From DASREM01 sp035652095 (GTDB taxonomy: Bacteria > Acidobacteriota > Terriglobia > Terriglobales > Acidobacteriaceae): a DNA stretch of 64,000 nt. Under the pieces are notes generated by a model. That model did no database searches. It was given only the letters and a program-made list of their open reading frames with translations, and was not told the DNA's origin. A program made the translations under genes and the position numbers. Below are positions 17,894-25,928 of this stretch, piece by piece (the stretch's first letter is position 1; each line of letters begins with the position of its first letter). The stretch is taken from NCBI GenBank assembly GCA_035652095.1, contig DASREM010000055.1, positions 248,001 through 312,000 on the forward strand, read 5' to 3'.

Positions 17894-18166
17894 TCAGTCG
17901 TGTCGTTGAAATATCCTGATGCACACTTGCGCTTTTCTTGATGCGGCCGGAAAGCGTTCCCGGACCTTCCGCAGTAATTTATGGGCCCATACGTATTCTC
18001 CAGACAGGACAAACAGCCCAACTATCAGCAAAGGTATCCCCGGCAAAATCGGCAGGACGATGCCAATTACGCCCAAAGCAACCAGTGCCCAACCTAGAAG
18101 CACTGCGAACAGCTCCTTGTTCTTCGTCTGCAAAGTTGAATCTCCTTGGCGTGATGAGTGGCTCAC
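17894..18166 (-). CDS. Small PGPGW-type transmembrane protein
   Basis: A 90-residue protein with two close membrane segments around the characteristic turn VLPILPGIPLLIVGLFVLSG, followed by a basic amphipathic tail (KLLRKVRERFP). This matches putative transmembrane PGPGW (DUF454-like) proteins. Its start codon overlaps the stop of the upstream site-2 protease by four bases, implying translational coupling. Function unknown; probably inner membrane. Confidence 0.7.
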   Translation of the reverse strand: MSHSSRQGDSTLQTKNKELFAVLLGWALVALGVIGIVLPILPGIPLLIVGLFVLSGEYVWAHKLLRKVRERFPAASRKAQVCIRIFQRHD

Positions 18167-19329
18167 GGTTGCCGGTGCCGTTGCTCAACCGGAAGCGCCG
18201 GGCCCCTGAACTCAACCGACATCCTTTCGATTCGGCCATTGCTACCACTGGTCGCATTGCTTAGCGCAGCGCGAATCATCATGTACTCAGTCATGTTTTC
18301 CAGCGTGATGAGCCCAACCAGCCGCCCGTTCTCGACGATGGGTACGGTGGCCGCCTCGGATTCGTACAAGCGCGTGAACACCGACTGAAGAGGTTCACTT
18401 GGCGAGGCAACGGGAAAGTCTTCACGCATGGTCTTTCCGACGCTCGCGTGAGAGGCCCCGCTCGCGAGGGCCGCAATCATGTCCGCGCGCAGGAGCATGC
18501 CTACGACGCGCTGCTGGTCCACCACCGGGAAGTCCTGTTGCCAACCGTTCAGAACGAACTTCACGGCCTGAGATAGTTCATCCCGCGGCGATAGGGTGCG
18601 AAACTCCGGTATCATCGCGTCCTTTGCGGTGACCGAACCCATCACCGACTTCGTCTCGACCATTGCGGCCTCTTGTGCCGCGCCGATCCAGATAAAGAAA
18701 GCAATGAATACCAGGAAAGGATTCGTGAAGAGACCGAGGAATCCGAATAGGAACGCCACTCCCTGGCCAATGCTGGCCGCAATCCGCGTGGCTCTTGCAT
18801 ACTCCATTCGCTTCGCGAGAAGCGCCCTGAGAACCCGGCCGCCGTCCATGGGAAAGGCCGGGATCATATTGAAGCCCACCAAAAACAAATTGGCGAACAT
18901 CACCCGCTCCAGGAAAGCCCCATGAGTCAGTCCCATCTGCTGTACGGGCTGAAAGTGACCGCTTAGGAACAGGTACACCCCCAGAGCGGCTGCGATCACC
19001 ACATTGACCGCCGGCCCAGCCAGAGCAACCCAGAGTTCCTGGTTGGGCTTGTCCGGTATGCGCTCCAAGCGGGCGAGGCCACCGATGGGCAGCAGCGTGA
19101 TGTCCTTTGTTTCGATTCCAAAACTACGAGCTGCTAAGGCATGGCCGTATTCGTGCAAGACCACGCACAGGAAGAGAGCGAGTATGAAAGCTACGCCTGT
19201 TAGGGTCGGGATCAAACTCTGGTACTGCATCCAGTGAGTGAGCGCAATCCAGCCCAGTAAGAGCACAAACGTGGCGTGCATGTAAACCGCAATTCCGGCG
19301 AAGGTTCCGATTTTCCAAGACCATTTCAT
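18163..19329 (-). CDS. Site-2 protease (M50) with two CBS domains
   Basis: A 388-residue intramembrane metalloprotease. The zinc motif HEYGH sits in a membrane segment (LFLCVVLHEYGHALAARSFG), and the second ligand region is MIPAFPMDGGRVLRALLAKR. Residues of about 240-365 carry two CBS repeats (VMGSVTAKDAMIPEFRTLSP and VGKTMREDFPVASPSEPL), which often bind adenosyl ligands and may gate the protease by energy state. A strong AGGAGG lies eight bases before the ATG. It overlaps the small PGPGW membrane protein downstream by four bases. The substrate is unknown, typically an anti-sigma factor or a signal-peptide remnant. Confidence 0.9.
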   Translation of the reverse strand: MKWSWKIGTFAGIAVYMHATFVLLLGWIALTHWMQYQSLIPTLTGVAFILALFLCVVLHEYGHALAARSFGIETKDITLLPIGGLARLERIPDKPNQELWVALAGPAVNVVIAAALGVYLFLSGHFQPVQQMGLTHGAFLERVMFANLFLVGFNMIPAFPMDGGRVLRALLAKRMEYARATRIAASIGQGVAFLFGFLGLFTNPFLVFIAFFIWIGAAQEAAMVETKSVMGSVTAKDAMIPEFRTLSPRDELSQAVKFVLNGWQQDFPVVDQQRVVGMLLRADMIAALASGASHASVGKTMREDFPVASPSEPLQSVFTRLYESEAATVPIVENGRLVGLITLENMTEYMMIRAALSNATSGSNGRIERMSVEFRGPALPVEQRHRQP

Positions 19330-19363
19330 TTTTGTAACCTCCTGTGAGTTATCGATCAGCGAA

Positions 19364-19389
19364 AGGCCCCGCCTTCTCCGGCAGGGCCT
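19364..19389 (-). terminator. Hairpin terminator after BON protein
   Basis: Reading the minus strand, AGGCCCTGCC and GGCGGGGCCT pair across a six-base loop with one mismatch, followed by TTTC. It lies 10 bases past the stop of the BON-domain gene. Confidence 0.6.
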
Positions 19390-19398
19390 CGGTTGGGA

Positions 19399-20148
19399 CT
19401 AACGGTTCATCTCCGAAGCAACCATGATGTTGTTCTTAACGCTGAACACGCCTGGGACAGAGCTGGCCTGGGTATAAGCCACCTGCTTGTCCAGTTTGCT
19501 CGTGACAACACCATGAAGTTCGACGTTGCCGTTTTCCACCACAATGCGAATCGGTGCCTGCGGATCCATGGCATACTTCTGCAGCGTAGCGTTGCCGTAG
19601 ATCGAGCGGGCCAGCGCAACGCGGAGGCGGTCATCATTGATCGAGGTTGGCGCCACTTCGATCTCATCGATCACGTCCTTCACTCCGGGCGTGGTTTCCA
19701 CGATGGCAATAGCGGAGTCGCGGTCCGGGTAGTCCCGTACCTTGCCGGCCACGGTCGCAACCCCGTTCTCGACACTCAAGGTGAGATTGTTGAAGACAAT
19801 CCCATACCCGATCCGGTCATAGCGCAGTTTGTTCGAGAGCTGATCACGCAGGATCTCATCGTGAACGCTGCTGGCAACCTCGATGTGATTGCGGACTCCA
19901 TCCGCGTTCTGGATCTTGCGCACGCGCTTCTCGGCATTTACCTTGTCGATGTACAGTTCCACGTTCCCGGTCAGAGTCACGATGCCGTCTTCCACCGTGG
20001 CCGTGACTCCTTTGAATTTGTCGCGTTTGCCCAGTTCCTCTGACGCTTTGGCCTGAATCTGCTGGTCGTAGCGACCTTCATTTTTTTGTTGAGCGCTGAC
20101 CGGTAGGGCCAGCGCCAGCAGCAACATCCACATCGCAATCGATTTCAT
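19399..20148 (-). CDS. Exported BON-domain (OsmY-like) protein
   Basis: The start is placed at 20148, where a signal peptide begins (MKSIAMWMLLLALALPVSAQ), with GAGGAT about five bases before it. The mature part contains three BON domains (KGVTATVEDGIVTLTGNVE; LTLSVENGVATVAGKVRDYP; IRIVVENGNVELHGVVTS). BON domains bind phospholipid or envelope partners, and OsmY-like proteins are periplasmic stress proteins. It is flanked on both sides by hairpins, so it is probably a monocistronic unit. Its neighbours (S2P protease, fasciclin, lipocalin) also point to the envelope. Confidence 0.85.
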   Translation of the reverse strand: MKSIAMWMLLLALALPVSAQQKNEGRYDQQIQAKASEELGKRDKFKGVTATVEDGIVTLTGNVELYIDKVNAEKRVRKIQNADGVRNHIEVASSVHDEILRDQLSNKLRYDRIGYGIVFNNLTLSVENGVATVAGKVRDYPDRDSAIAIVETTPGVKDVIDEIEVAPTSINDDRLRVALARSIYGNATLQKYAMDPQAPIRIVVENGNVELHGVVTSKLDKQVAYTQASSVPGVFSVKNNIMVASEMNR

Positions 20149-20185
20149 GTTCGTATCCTCTCTTGTTTCAATTTCGATCGGTTTA

Positions 20186-20220
20186 AGGGTGGGCGAGTGC
20201 GCTACCGGCGCACCCACCCT
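20186..20220 (-). terminator. Hairpin between fasciclin and BON genes
   Basis: AGGGTGGG at 20186-20193 pairs with CCCACCCT at 20213-20220, and inner GTGCGC pairs with GCGCAC. It lies just past the fasciclin stop codon. There is no strong T-tract, so it may be a weak terminator or an mRNA-stabilising hairpin. Confidence 0.5.
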
Positions 20221-20238
20221 GGTTGTGGACTGACGCGA

Positions 20239-21183
20239 TTACTGCGTCACCGGCTCCTCCGCGAGCTCGCTCAACCGCATGCGCGCTTCGTGATAGTCGA
20301 TGATCGTGTCCACGTCCCTGTACAGCTTGTCTGAACTCTCCCAAATCCCGTGCAGGTTGTCCCTGTACTCGGTCCTGGAGATGCTTGTACGGTCTTCGTT
20401 CACCCAGGTGATCGCCTTCTCTACACGCCGGGCCAGGTCCTCAAGATGTGGCCGCGCCGCTTCGATCGCTTTCTCCTGGAACAACGTAGCCTTGGGCTTC
20501 ATACCCTCTAACTCCGCGAGCATCTTGCCCATCTCATTGATGTGCTCCTTCATCACGCCGAGCTTGTCGGAATGGGTCTGCCAGGTCAGTTGTTGGTTGC
20601 GGCGCTTTGATTCCAGGATCGCCGCGTCGCGCCGGGTTTCGATGGCCTTGCTTTCGAACGCCGCCAGCATGTCGTCTATCTTCGACACCTGCGACACTTC
20701 GCCCATCGGAGGAACGATCACGCGGTCGACCACATGAATCAGTCCGTTGCTGGCGGCGAGGTCGGTCTTCGTAATTTTGGCGTCGTTCAGCCGTACCACC
20801 CCCTTAAGAACGCTGATCCGTACTTCCTGGCCATTCACCGTCTTGGCCGACGTGAGCTTGACCACATCGCTCGCGGTCACTCGCCCCGGCACTACGTGAT
20901 AGGTCAGGATGGAGCGCAACTGCTCCTTGTTCTCCGGCTTCAGCAGCACCTCCAGCGTGCCAGGAGGCAAGTTGTTGAAAGCCTGGTCCGTCGGCGCGAA
21001 CACTGTGAAAGGTCCTTGCCCTTTAAGGGTGTCAACCAGGTCCGCAGCGTTCAGGGCTTTGGCCAGGGTGTTGAATGATCCGGCCTTGACAGCGGTGTCA
21101 ACGATGTCCTGCCGGGTGTGACTGGCGAATGCGCTGATGCTCATCAGCGCGGCCGCCAAAACTGCCATATAAGCTCTCTTCAT
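20239..21183 (-). CDS. Exported fasciclin-domain protein
   Basis: A 314-residue protein with a signal peptide (MKRAYMAVLAAALMSISAFA) and one fasciclin/beta-Ig-H3 domain at about residues 25-160. The H1 and H2 motifs are present (GPFTVFAPTDQAFNNLPPG and SNGLIHVVDRVIVPP). Residues of about 165-314 form an additional charged helical region (ESKAIETRRDAAILESKRR) not typical of the family and probably coiled or bundled. Fasciclin domains mediate adhesion. The start at 21183 has GAGGAGAA about six bases upstream. The promoter region contains a perfect 7-bp inverted repeat at 21282-21299. Confidence 0.85.
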   Translation of the reverse strand: MKRAYMAVLAAALMSISAFASHTRQDIVDTAVKAGSFNTLAKALNAADLVDTLKGQGPFTVFAPTDQAFNNLPPGTLEVLLKPENKEQLRSILTYHVVPGRVTASDVVKLTSAKTVNGQEVRISVLKGVVRLNDAKITKTDLAASNGLIHVVDRVIVPPMGEVSQVSKIDDMLAAFESKAIETRRDAAILESKRRNQQLTWQTHSDKLGVMKEHINEMGKMLAELEGMKPKATLFQEKAIEAARPHLEDLARRVEKAITWVNEDRTSISRTEYRDNLHGIWESSDKLYRDVDTIIDYHEARMRLSELAEEPVTQ

Positions 21184-21281
21184 AGAAGTTCTCCTCTTTG
21201 AATTTGGGCGCCTCGCCCATCAACGATTGCGAGTATCGCTGCAAGGGCTTTGGCTGAAAATTCCACGGGGGTAGCAGACAT

Positions 21282-21299
21282 CTACGACTTTGGTCGTAG
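21282..21299. promoter_or_regulatory. Perfect inverted repeat, candidate operator
   Basis: CTACGAC, spacer TTTG, GTCGTAG, between the divergent fasciclin and lipocalin genes. The form (7-bp arms, 4-base spacer) suits a dimeric helix-turn-helix regulator. A NarL-type regulator is encoded just beyond the lipocalin gene, but the link is a guess. Confidence 0.4.
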
Positions 21300-21348
21300 G
21301 CATAACTCCCCAAGCCGCGCCATCTAAACAAGCGTGTATAAGGAAGGA

Positions 21349-21927
21349 ATGACAGCTATGAACCTGATAAGCGCAGGCATCATTGTCCTGATGTCCATGG
21401 TCTCTGCGGCTCGTGCTGCTGACTCAGGAACTCGGCTGCCATTGCGGACTGTCGACAGCGTGGATCTCAACCGATATAGCGGTACCTGGTATGAAATCGC
21501 ACGTTACCCAAACCGTTTTCAACGTGATTGTCAGTCGGACACCAAAGCGGAGTACACGCTTCGGCAGGATGGCAAAGTTCAGGTGGTGAACTCATGCCGT
21601 CAGAAGAGCGGAAAGACGAAGACGGCGCGGGGTACGGCCAAAGTCGCGGATAGGACGACGAACGCCAAGCTGAGGGTGACCTTCTTTTGGCCGTTCTACG
21701 GTGACTACTGGGTCATCGGGCTCAGCCCCGACTATCGCTATGCCATTGTGGGCGAACCGAAGCGGAAATATCTCTGGATCCTGAGCCGAACGCCAGAGAT
21801 CGACGAAACGACCTATCAGGAGATCGTCAAGCAAGTACGGACCGTCGGCTACGATCCTGAAAGACTGATCAAGACTCGTCAGTCGCCGAAGGGTGGGCCA
21901 TCGGCGGCAAACTCAGTTTCGAACTAA
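21349..21927 (+). CDS. Exported lipocalin (Blc-like)
   Basis: About 192 residues with a signal peptide (MNLISAGIIVLMSMVSAARA). The lipocalin signature GTWYEIARYPNRFQRDC follows, then CRQKSGKTKTARGTAKVAD, FFWPFYGDYWVIGLSPDYRYAIVGEP and LWILSRTP, matching bacterial Blc-type lipocalins that bind lysophospholipids. There is no lipobox cysteine at the cleavage site, so it is likely periplasmic rather than lipid-anchored. Starts at 21334, 21349 or 21358 are possible; AAGGAAGG at 21340-21347 fits the last best. It is transcribed divergently from the fasciclin gene and convergently with the regulator gene. Confidence 0.88.
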   Translation: MTAMNLISAGIIVLMSMVSAARAADSGTRLPLRTVDSVDLNRYSGTWYEIARYPNRFQRDCQSDTKAEYTLRQDGKVQVVNSCRQKSGKTKTARGTAKVADRTTNAKLRVTFFWPFYGDYWVIGLSPDYRYAIVGEPKRKYLWILSRTPEIDETTYQEIVKQVRTVGYDPERLIKTRQSPKGGPSAANSVSN

Positions 21928-22593
21928 CCCGTGCTCAATGGCAAACAGTGCCAGTTCGAGGCGATTCGACATCCCCACCTTATTGAAGATGTTAGTGAGA
22001 TGGCGTTTCACGGTCTCTTCTGTGATGGAAAGGGAGTTAGCAATGTCGCGGTTCATGCAGCCCTGCGTGATGAACGAGATGATTTGCGTCTCTCGGGCGG
22101 TTAGGCCAAAGCGATTCTGTGGCTGAGAAGGCTGGGGGTTAGCCGCAGCTAGCTGTTGCACGATCTGCACGACATTGGAAACGCCTTGACTCTCGATCCA
22201 ATATTGTCCTCTCATCACCACTTCAAGCGCCGTTGTCAGTTCCGCTACCCTCTTTTTCAAAACCACTCCCCGTGCGCCCAGTTGTAATGCTTCCAAGACC
22301 TGCTTGGCGTTGATCGCAGAGCACAACAGGACGGTCCGCACCTCTGAACCAGCGGTGGTAATGGCCCGGAGCGCCTCCAATCCAGGAAGGTTGGGCATCA
22401 GCAGGTCCAAAAGCAGAATGTCAGGGTGGCTTTCCTTGACGAGATCGACCGCCATCTTCCCGTCTTCTGCTTCCCCGACAACGTTGAACCCGCCTGAGAC
22501 GTGAAGGACCGATCGCACCGCTTGGCGCACGATCGGATCGTCATCGGCAATCAAGACTGTGGCAATGGTTGGCTTGACACCAGTAGAGTTCAT
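21913..22593 (-). CDS. NarL/FixJ-type response regulator
   Basis: A 226-residue two-domain regulator. The receiver at about 12-125 has the acidic pair in LIADDDPIVRQAV and phospho-acceptor in DILLLDLLMPNLPG. The LuxR-type helix-turn-helix at about 160-225 contains LTARETQIISFITQGCMNRDIANSL and VKRHLTNIFNKVGMSNR. It is the last gene of a four-gene phosphorelay operon, with its ATG overlapping the Hpt stop by four bases. The frame's last bases overlap the convergent lipocalin gene's 3' end (15 bases). Targets are unknown. Confidence 0.9.
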   Translation of the reverse strand: MNSTGVKPTIATVLIADDDPIVRQAVRSVLHVSGGFNVVGEAEDGKMAVDLVKESHPDILLLDLLMPNLPGLEALRAITTAGSEVRTVLLCSAINAKQVLEALQLGARGVVLKKRVAELTTALEVVMRGQYWIESQGVSNVVQIVQQLAAANPQPSQPQNRFGLTARETQIISFITQGCMNRDIANSLSITEETVKRHLTNIFNKVGMSNRLELALFAIEHGLVRN

Positions 22594-22946
22594 GAATCGT
22601 GCCTCTCTGGCTCTCCGCTCGATGTCTGAGTTTCTTCCAACAGCATTCGCAGGCGCTCCACCAGGCTGACCATCACTTCGCCGTCCGGCGTTGGACCGTC
22701 ACTCAGCAGAGCCTCAATCTTTGCGGCGCAGGAAGAAGCCTCGTTGAAACCAAACATTCCAAGGGAACCCGAAAGACGGTGGGCCGCCAGGAGCGCACCG
22801 TCCCGGGACACATCGTCACAGGTGCCTGAACGCAACTTTTCGGCAAACCGTTTCAGGGTCGCGAACCGGCTTATTGCCTCAGGCCTGCTGTTTTGCCAGA
22901 CTCTCTCCAGCGCCGAGCGAATGTCGTCATTCTTTGGCGCTGACAT
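22590..22946 (-). CDS. Stand-alone Hpt phosphotransfer protein
   Basis: The start is set at the ATG 22946 (MSAPKNDDIRSAL), giving 118 residues. The phosphorylated histidine is in LLAAHRLSGSLGMFGF, the typical Hpt motif (HxLKGS-like), within a helical bundle. It overlaps the receiver gene before it by 20 bases and NarL-type regulator after it by four. This gives the order kinase, receiver, Hpt, output regulator, as in a multistep phosphorelay split into separate proteins. Confidence 0.78.
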   Translation of the reverse strand: MSAPKNDDIRSALERVWQNSRPEAISRFATLKRFAEKLRSGTCDDVSRDGALLAAHRLSGSLGMFGFNEASSCAAKIEALLSDGPTPDGEVMVSLVERLRMLLEETQTSSGEPERHDS

Positions 22947-23340
22947 TACGACCCACATCCTTCCCGGCAGCACTCCATCCGAGTATCCCGCAAACCTGGT
23001 CGGGCAACTGCATCGGATCAAATGGCTTGACGAGTAAGCCTGCCGCCCCATTGCTGACGAAATCCGGCTTGTCTGCCTGCACCTTCGCTGTGAGCATAAT
23101 TACCGGAATGGACGCCGTTTCGGGCAGCCGCTTGAGTTGGGAAAGGGTCTGTTGTCCATCCAGGTCGGGCATCATGAGATCGAGAATGATGGCGTCCGGT
23201 TTCGCCTCTTGGGCAACGGCCACCCCACGTATGCCGGACTCGGCCACGATGACGATGAAGCCGCCGACCAGCTCCAGGCTGGCCTTCGCTACTTCTCGGA
23301 TATCACGGTCGTCGTCGATGACAAGCACAGTCTTCGCCAT
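22927..23340 (-). CDS. Single-domain response regulator (CheY-like)
   Basis: A 137-residue receiver-only protein: acidic pair in LVIDDDRDIREVA, phospho-acceptor in DAIILDLMMPDLDGQQ, Thr/Lys in VIMLTAKVQ and LLVKPFDPMQ. There is no output domain. It sits nine bases after the histidine kinase and overlaps the Hpt gene, so it probably carries phosphate from the kinase to Hpt. Confidence 0.9.
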   Translation of the reverse strand: MAKTVLVIDDDRDIREVAKASLELVGGFIVIVAESGIRGVAVAQEAKPDAIILDLMMPDLDGQQTLSQLKRLPETASIPVIMLTAKVQADKPDFVSNGAAGLLVKPFDPMQLPDQVCGILGWSAAGKDVGRNVSAKE

Positions 23341-23349
23341 TAGTGAATC

Positions 23350-25131
23350 TTAAGCGTTAAGGTGAGTGGCGATGGAAGACTCGGCCAACGGCAACTGCAC
23401 ATAGAACGTGCTGCCTCTGCCCATTTCGCTTTCCGCCCAGACACGGCCGCCATGCTGCTCCATGATACTCCGGCAAATCGCCAGCCCCAGCCCGGTTCCC
23501 CCCTTTTCCCGGGCATCCGAAGCGTCCACCTGCACGAACCTTTCGAAAATGGTTTCCAACTTCTCTGGAGGGATGCCGCGGCCTTCGTCTTTGACGCGAA
23601 ACAGCACGCTGCCGCCTGTCCGCTCGGCGGCAAACTCGATCCGACCGCCGCGAGGCGAAAACTTGATCGCATTGCCCAGCAGGTTGACGAGTGCCTGTAC
23701 CATCCTCTCCCGATCAGCATTGATTGAAGCTTGGCAGGGAGAACTCACGATCGTTACGCATTCTTGGTCGGCAACTAGATGCACAGATTCGGCGGACTCC
23801 TTTATAAGATCCGCGACGTCGCACAACCGCTTGTTCATCGTGATCCGACCGGATTCAATACGCTGCAGATCGAGAATGTCCTCCACCAGCCGGCTCAACC
23901 GCTCCGCATTGCTGTGCGCAATCTTCGCCATCTCTCCGGCCTTCGGTGGCAGTACGCCTGTGACGCCGCCGGCCAACAGTCCGAGCGCCCCCTTGATCGA
24001 CGTGAGAGGAGTCCTTAATTCGTGGCTGACGATAGAGACGAACTCGTCCTTCATCCTTCGAATGGCGTGCCGCTCGCTGAGATCAGCGGCGATCATGAGA
24101 TATCCGGCGAGATCGTTATCGCCGCCGCGTAGCGCGGTCACAGCGAGCAATACCGGGAATCGCGTGCCATCTTTCCGAAGATAGGTGCACTCGAATTCAT
24201 CCGCTACCCCATACCGCGCTTTCGTGACCAGAGCCTGATGGTCGCCCGATACGCGCATGCCCATCGCACGTGTCAACTGATCACCCCGTGACTGCAACTC
24301 GTGCGCATCGTGGACGACCGTAACGTTGCTTCCTGAAAGTTCTGCGCCGGTGTATCCGAGCCACTTTTCCGCTGCCGCGTTGACGGTCTGGATGACGCCG
24401 GCTGTGTCGGTGGAAACCATGCTGTAGGCGGCACCGTTCAGGATGGTGCGCTGAATCCGTTCCGCATTCTGCACGGCAATGTGATCTCTTTCGCTCTTTC
24501 GGTTAAGTCGGTAAATTACGATCGAGGCTGCAAGCAGTAGCGCAATACCGAGCAGGCAGGTGAGGCCGACCGCCACAATCGTGCTGTGCGCCCGTTCTGT
24601 CGACTCCCGCTCGCGGTCAAGCAGATCATTGCGTTCCGCTGTCTGGAGAGCGAAGATGCGCTGACGGATTTGATCGCTGAGATTCTTGCCTCGATTCGTT
24701 TGCATTACTTGAACGGCAGCCTTGAAGCCACCTGAGCGCCGCGCCTGTACAAGATCCTTCATCACCTCAAGGCGAGCCTCCATAAGTGGCTGCAGTTCCT
24801 GGAACTGCGCAGAGCGATTTGTATCATTGGCAAGATCGTGACGAAGGATCTGTATCGTGATATCGAGTTGAGCAAGAGCCGAGTCATATGGCTTCAGGTA
24901 GTCCTGATTGCCGGTGAGGGCATAGCCACGGCAACTCGATTCTGCGTCGTCCAGGAGCAGGTGCAGCGCGGTCAGCTCCTCGATCAGCTTGTGAGCCTGT
25001 GCGAGACGTTGATTCGCAGCAATGAGCTCCCTGGTGTTCCGGTAAGATAACCAGCCGACGGCACCCAGAGCGGCGAGCCCGACTACCGATGCCACAACGA
25101 TCCAAAGGCGGATTCGGCCTCCCATGAGCAT
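23350..25131 (-). CDS. CHASE3-PAS sensor histidine kinase
   Basis: A 593-residue membrane kinase. Transmembrane helix 1 (IVVASVVGLAALGAVGWLSY) is followed by a CHASE3-type extracytoplasmic helical domain at about 35-180 (DDAESSCRGYALTGNQDYLK) and transmembrane helix 2 at about 190-212. Then come a PAS domain at about 225-345, HisKA with His in FVSIVSHELRTPLTSIKGA, and HATPase with NLLGNAIKFSP, DEGRGIPPEKL and GTGLGLAICRSIMEQHGG. It leads the phosphorelay operon. The PAS section could sense redox or a small ligand, but no cofactor residue is evident. Confidence 0.92.
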   Translation of the reverse strand: MLMGGRIRLWIVVASVVGLAALGAVGWLSYRNTRELIAANQRLAQAHKLIEELTALHLLLDDAESSCRGYALTGNQDYLKPYDSALAQLDITIQILRHDLANDTNRSAQFQELQPLMEARLEVMKDLVQARRSGGFKAAVQVMQTNRGKNLSDQIRQRIFALQTAERNDLLDRERESTERAHSTIVAVGLTCLLGIALLLAASIVIYRLNRKSERDHIAVQNAERIQRTILNGAAYSMVSTDTAGVIQTVNAAAEKWLGYTGAELSGSNVTVVHDAHELQSRGDQLTRAMGMRVSGDHQALVTKARYGVADEFECTYLRKDGTRFPVLLAVTALRGGDNDLAGYLMIAADLSERHAIRRMKDEFVSIVSHELRTPLTSIKGALGLLAGGVTGVLPPKAGEMAKIAHSNAERLSRLVEDILDLQRIESGRITMNKRLCDVADLIKESAESVHLVADQECVTIVSSPCQASINADRERMVQALVNLLGNAIKFSPRGGRIEFAAERTGGSVLFRVKDEGRGIPPEKLETIFERFVQVDASDAREKGGTGLGLAICRSIMEQHGGRVWAESEMGRGSTFYVQLPLAESSIATHLNA

Positions 25132-25193
25132 GATAATAACCTTCGAATGCTGTACGTGGCGGTGTGAAAGCTACCAGTGCGCCGTGGACATCC

Positions 25194-25928
25194 CTATTCT
25201 TTTGGAATGAAAGCCCTGGGTTTTGAGTCCGAAATCCACTGTACGACCGGGTCAAGAGCTTCGGAGTCAAGGTGGAGAATCTCAATACCCATGCCAGCTG
25301 GGAGGTTCTGGTGCGGGAGGGGCCTCTGCCACCGCAAAATCCCAGATCCATACATTCTTGTTGCATCGCCCTCCGTGAACCGAAACTGGAACCCAATCGG
25401 AACGTCCTCCGGAAGAGAATGGCTGCCGCGGACGAACATCCCGCCCCGCCCAAAGCTAAGCGCCCGCTGCCCCAAAGCGTCTGCTAGAGACTGGTATCGT
25501 TTCTCGATGAGGGTGTTCAATTGGAGGGTCAGGGGGACAGACCAGAGTTCGCGAGGCGGCTTCAAGAATCGTTCCACTACCTGGCGCAATTCATCGCGGT
25601 TAATTGGCTTGCTTAAAATCGAGCACGCCCCCAAATCGTACGCTTCTTCGTTGGAGAGGTCAGCGAATCCGGTCAAGAACACCAGAAGCGGGCTGGCATC
25701 CATTGCTGTTCTTAGTTCGCGGGCCAAGGTGATGCCATCTCCACCCGCCATGCGCACGTCGGAGACAACCAGATCAATCGGCTGCGTCCGGCAAATTTCT
25801 AAGGCTTGGTTGCCATTACTGGCCCCCCGGACGTTGTAGCCCAGCCGCTGGAACCAGTGAGTATAGATTTCGAGCAACTCAGGCTCATCTTCAGCAAACA
25901 GCAGCGTTTTGCTTGTCGGCTTGTCCAT
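25194..25928 (-). CDS. Response regulator with PilZ-like output
   Basis: The start is set at MDKPTSK (25928). About 244 residues: a receiver at 8-125 (LLFAEDEPELLEIY, VVSDVRMAGGDGI, LSKPINRDEL) and a C-terminal PilZ-like region with SFGRGGMFVRGSHSLPEDVPIG and GMGIEIL. PilZ domains bind cyclic di-GMP, but the RxxxR part of the motif is not obvious here, so binding is uncertain. Its start lies inside the end of the upstream histidine kinase gene (overlap about 38 bases), indicating a cognate pair. Confidence 0.78.
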   Translation of the reverse strand: MDKPTSKTLLFAEDEPELLEIYTHWFQRLGYNVRGASNGNQALEICRTQPIDLVVSDVRMAGGDGITLARELRTAMDASPLLVFLTGFADLSNEEAYDLGACSILSKPINRDELRQVVERFLKPPRELWSVPLTLQLNTLIEKRYQSLADALGQRALSFGRGGMFVRGSHSLPEDVPIGFQFRFTEGDATRMYGSGILRWQRPLPHQNLPAGMGIEILHLDSEALDPVVQWISDSKPRAFIPKE

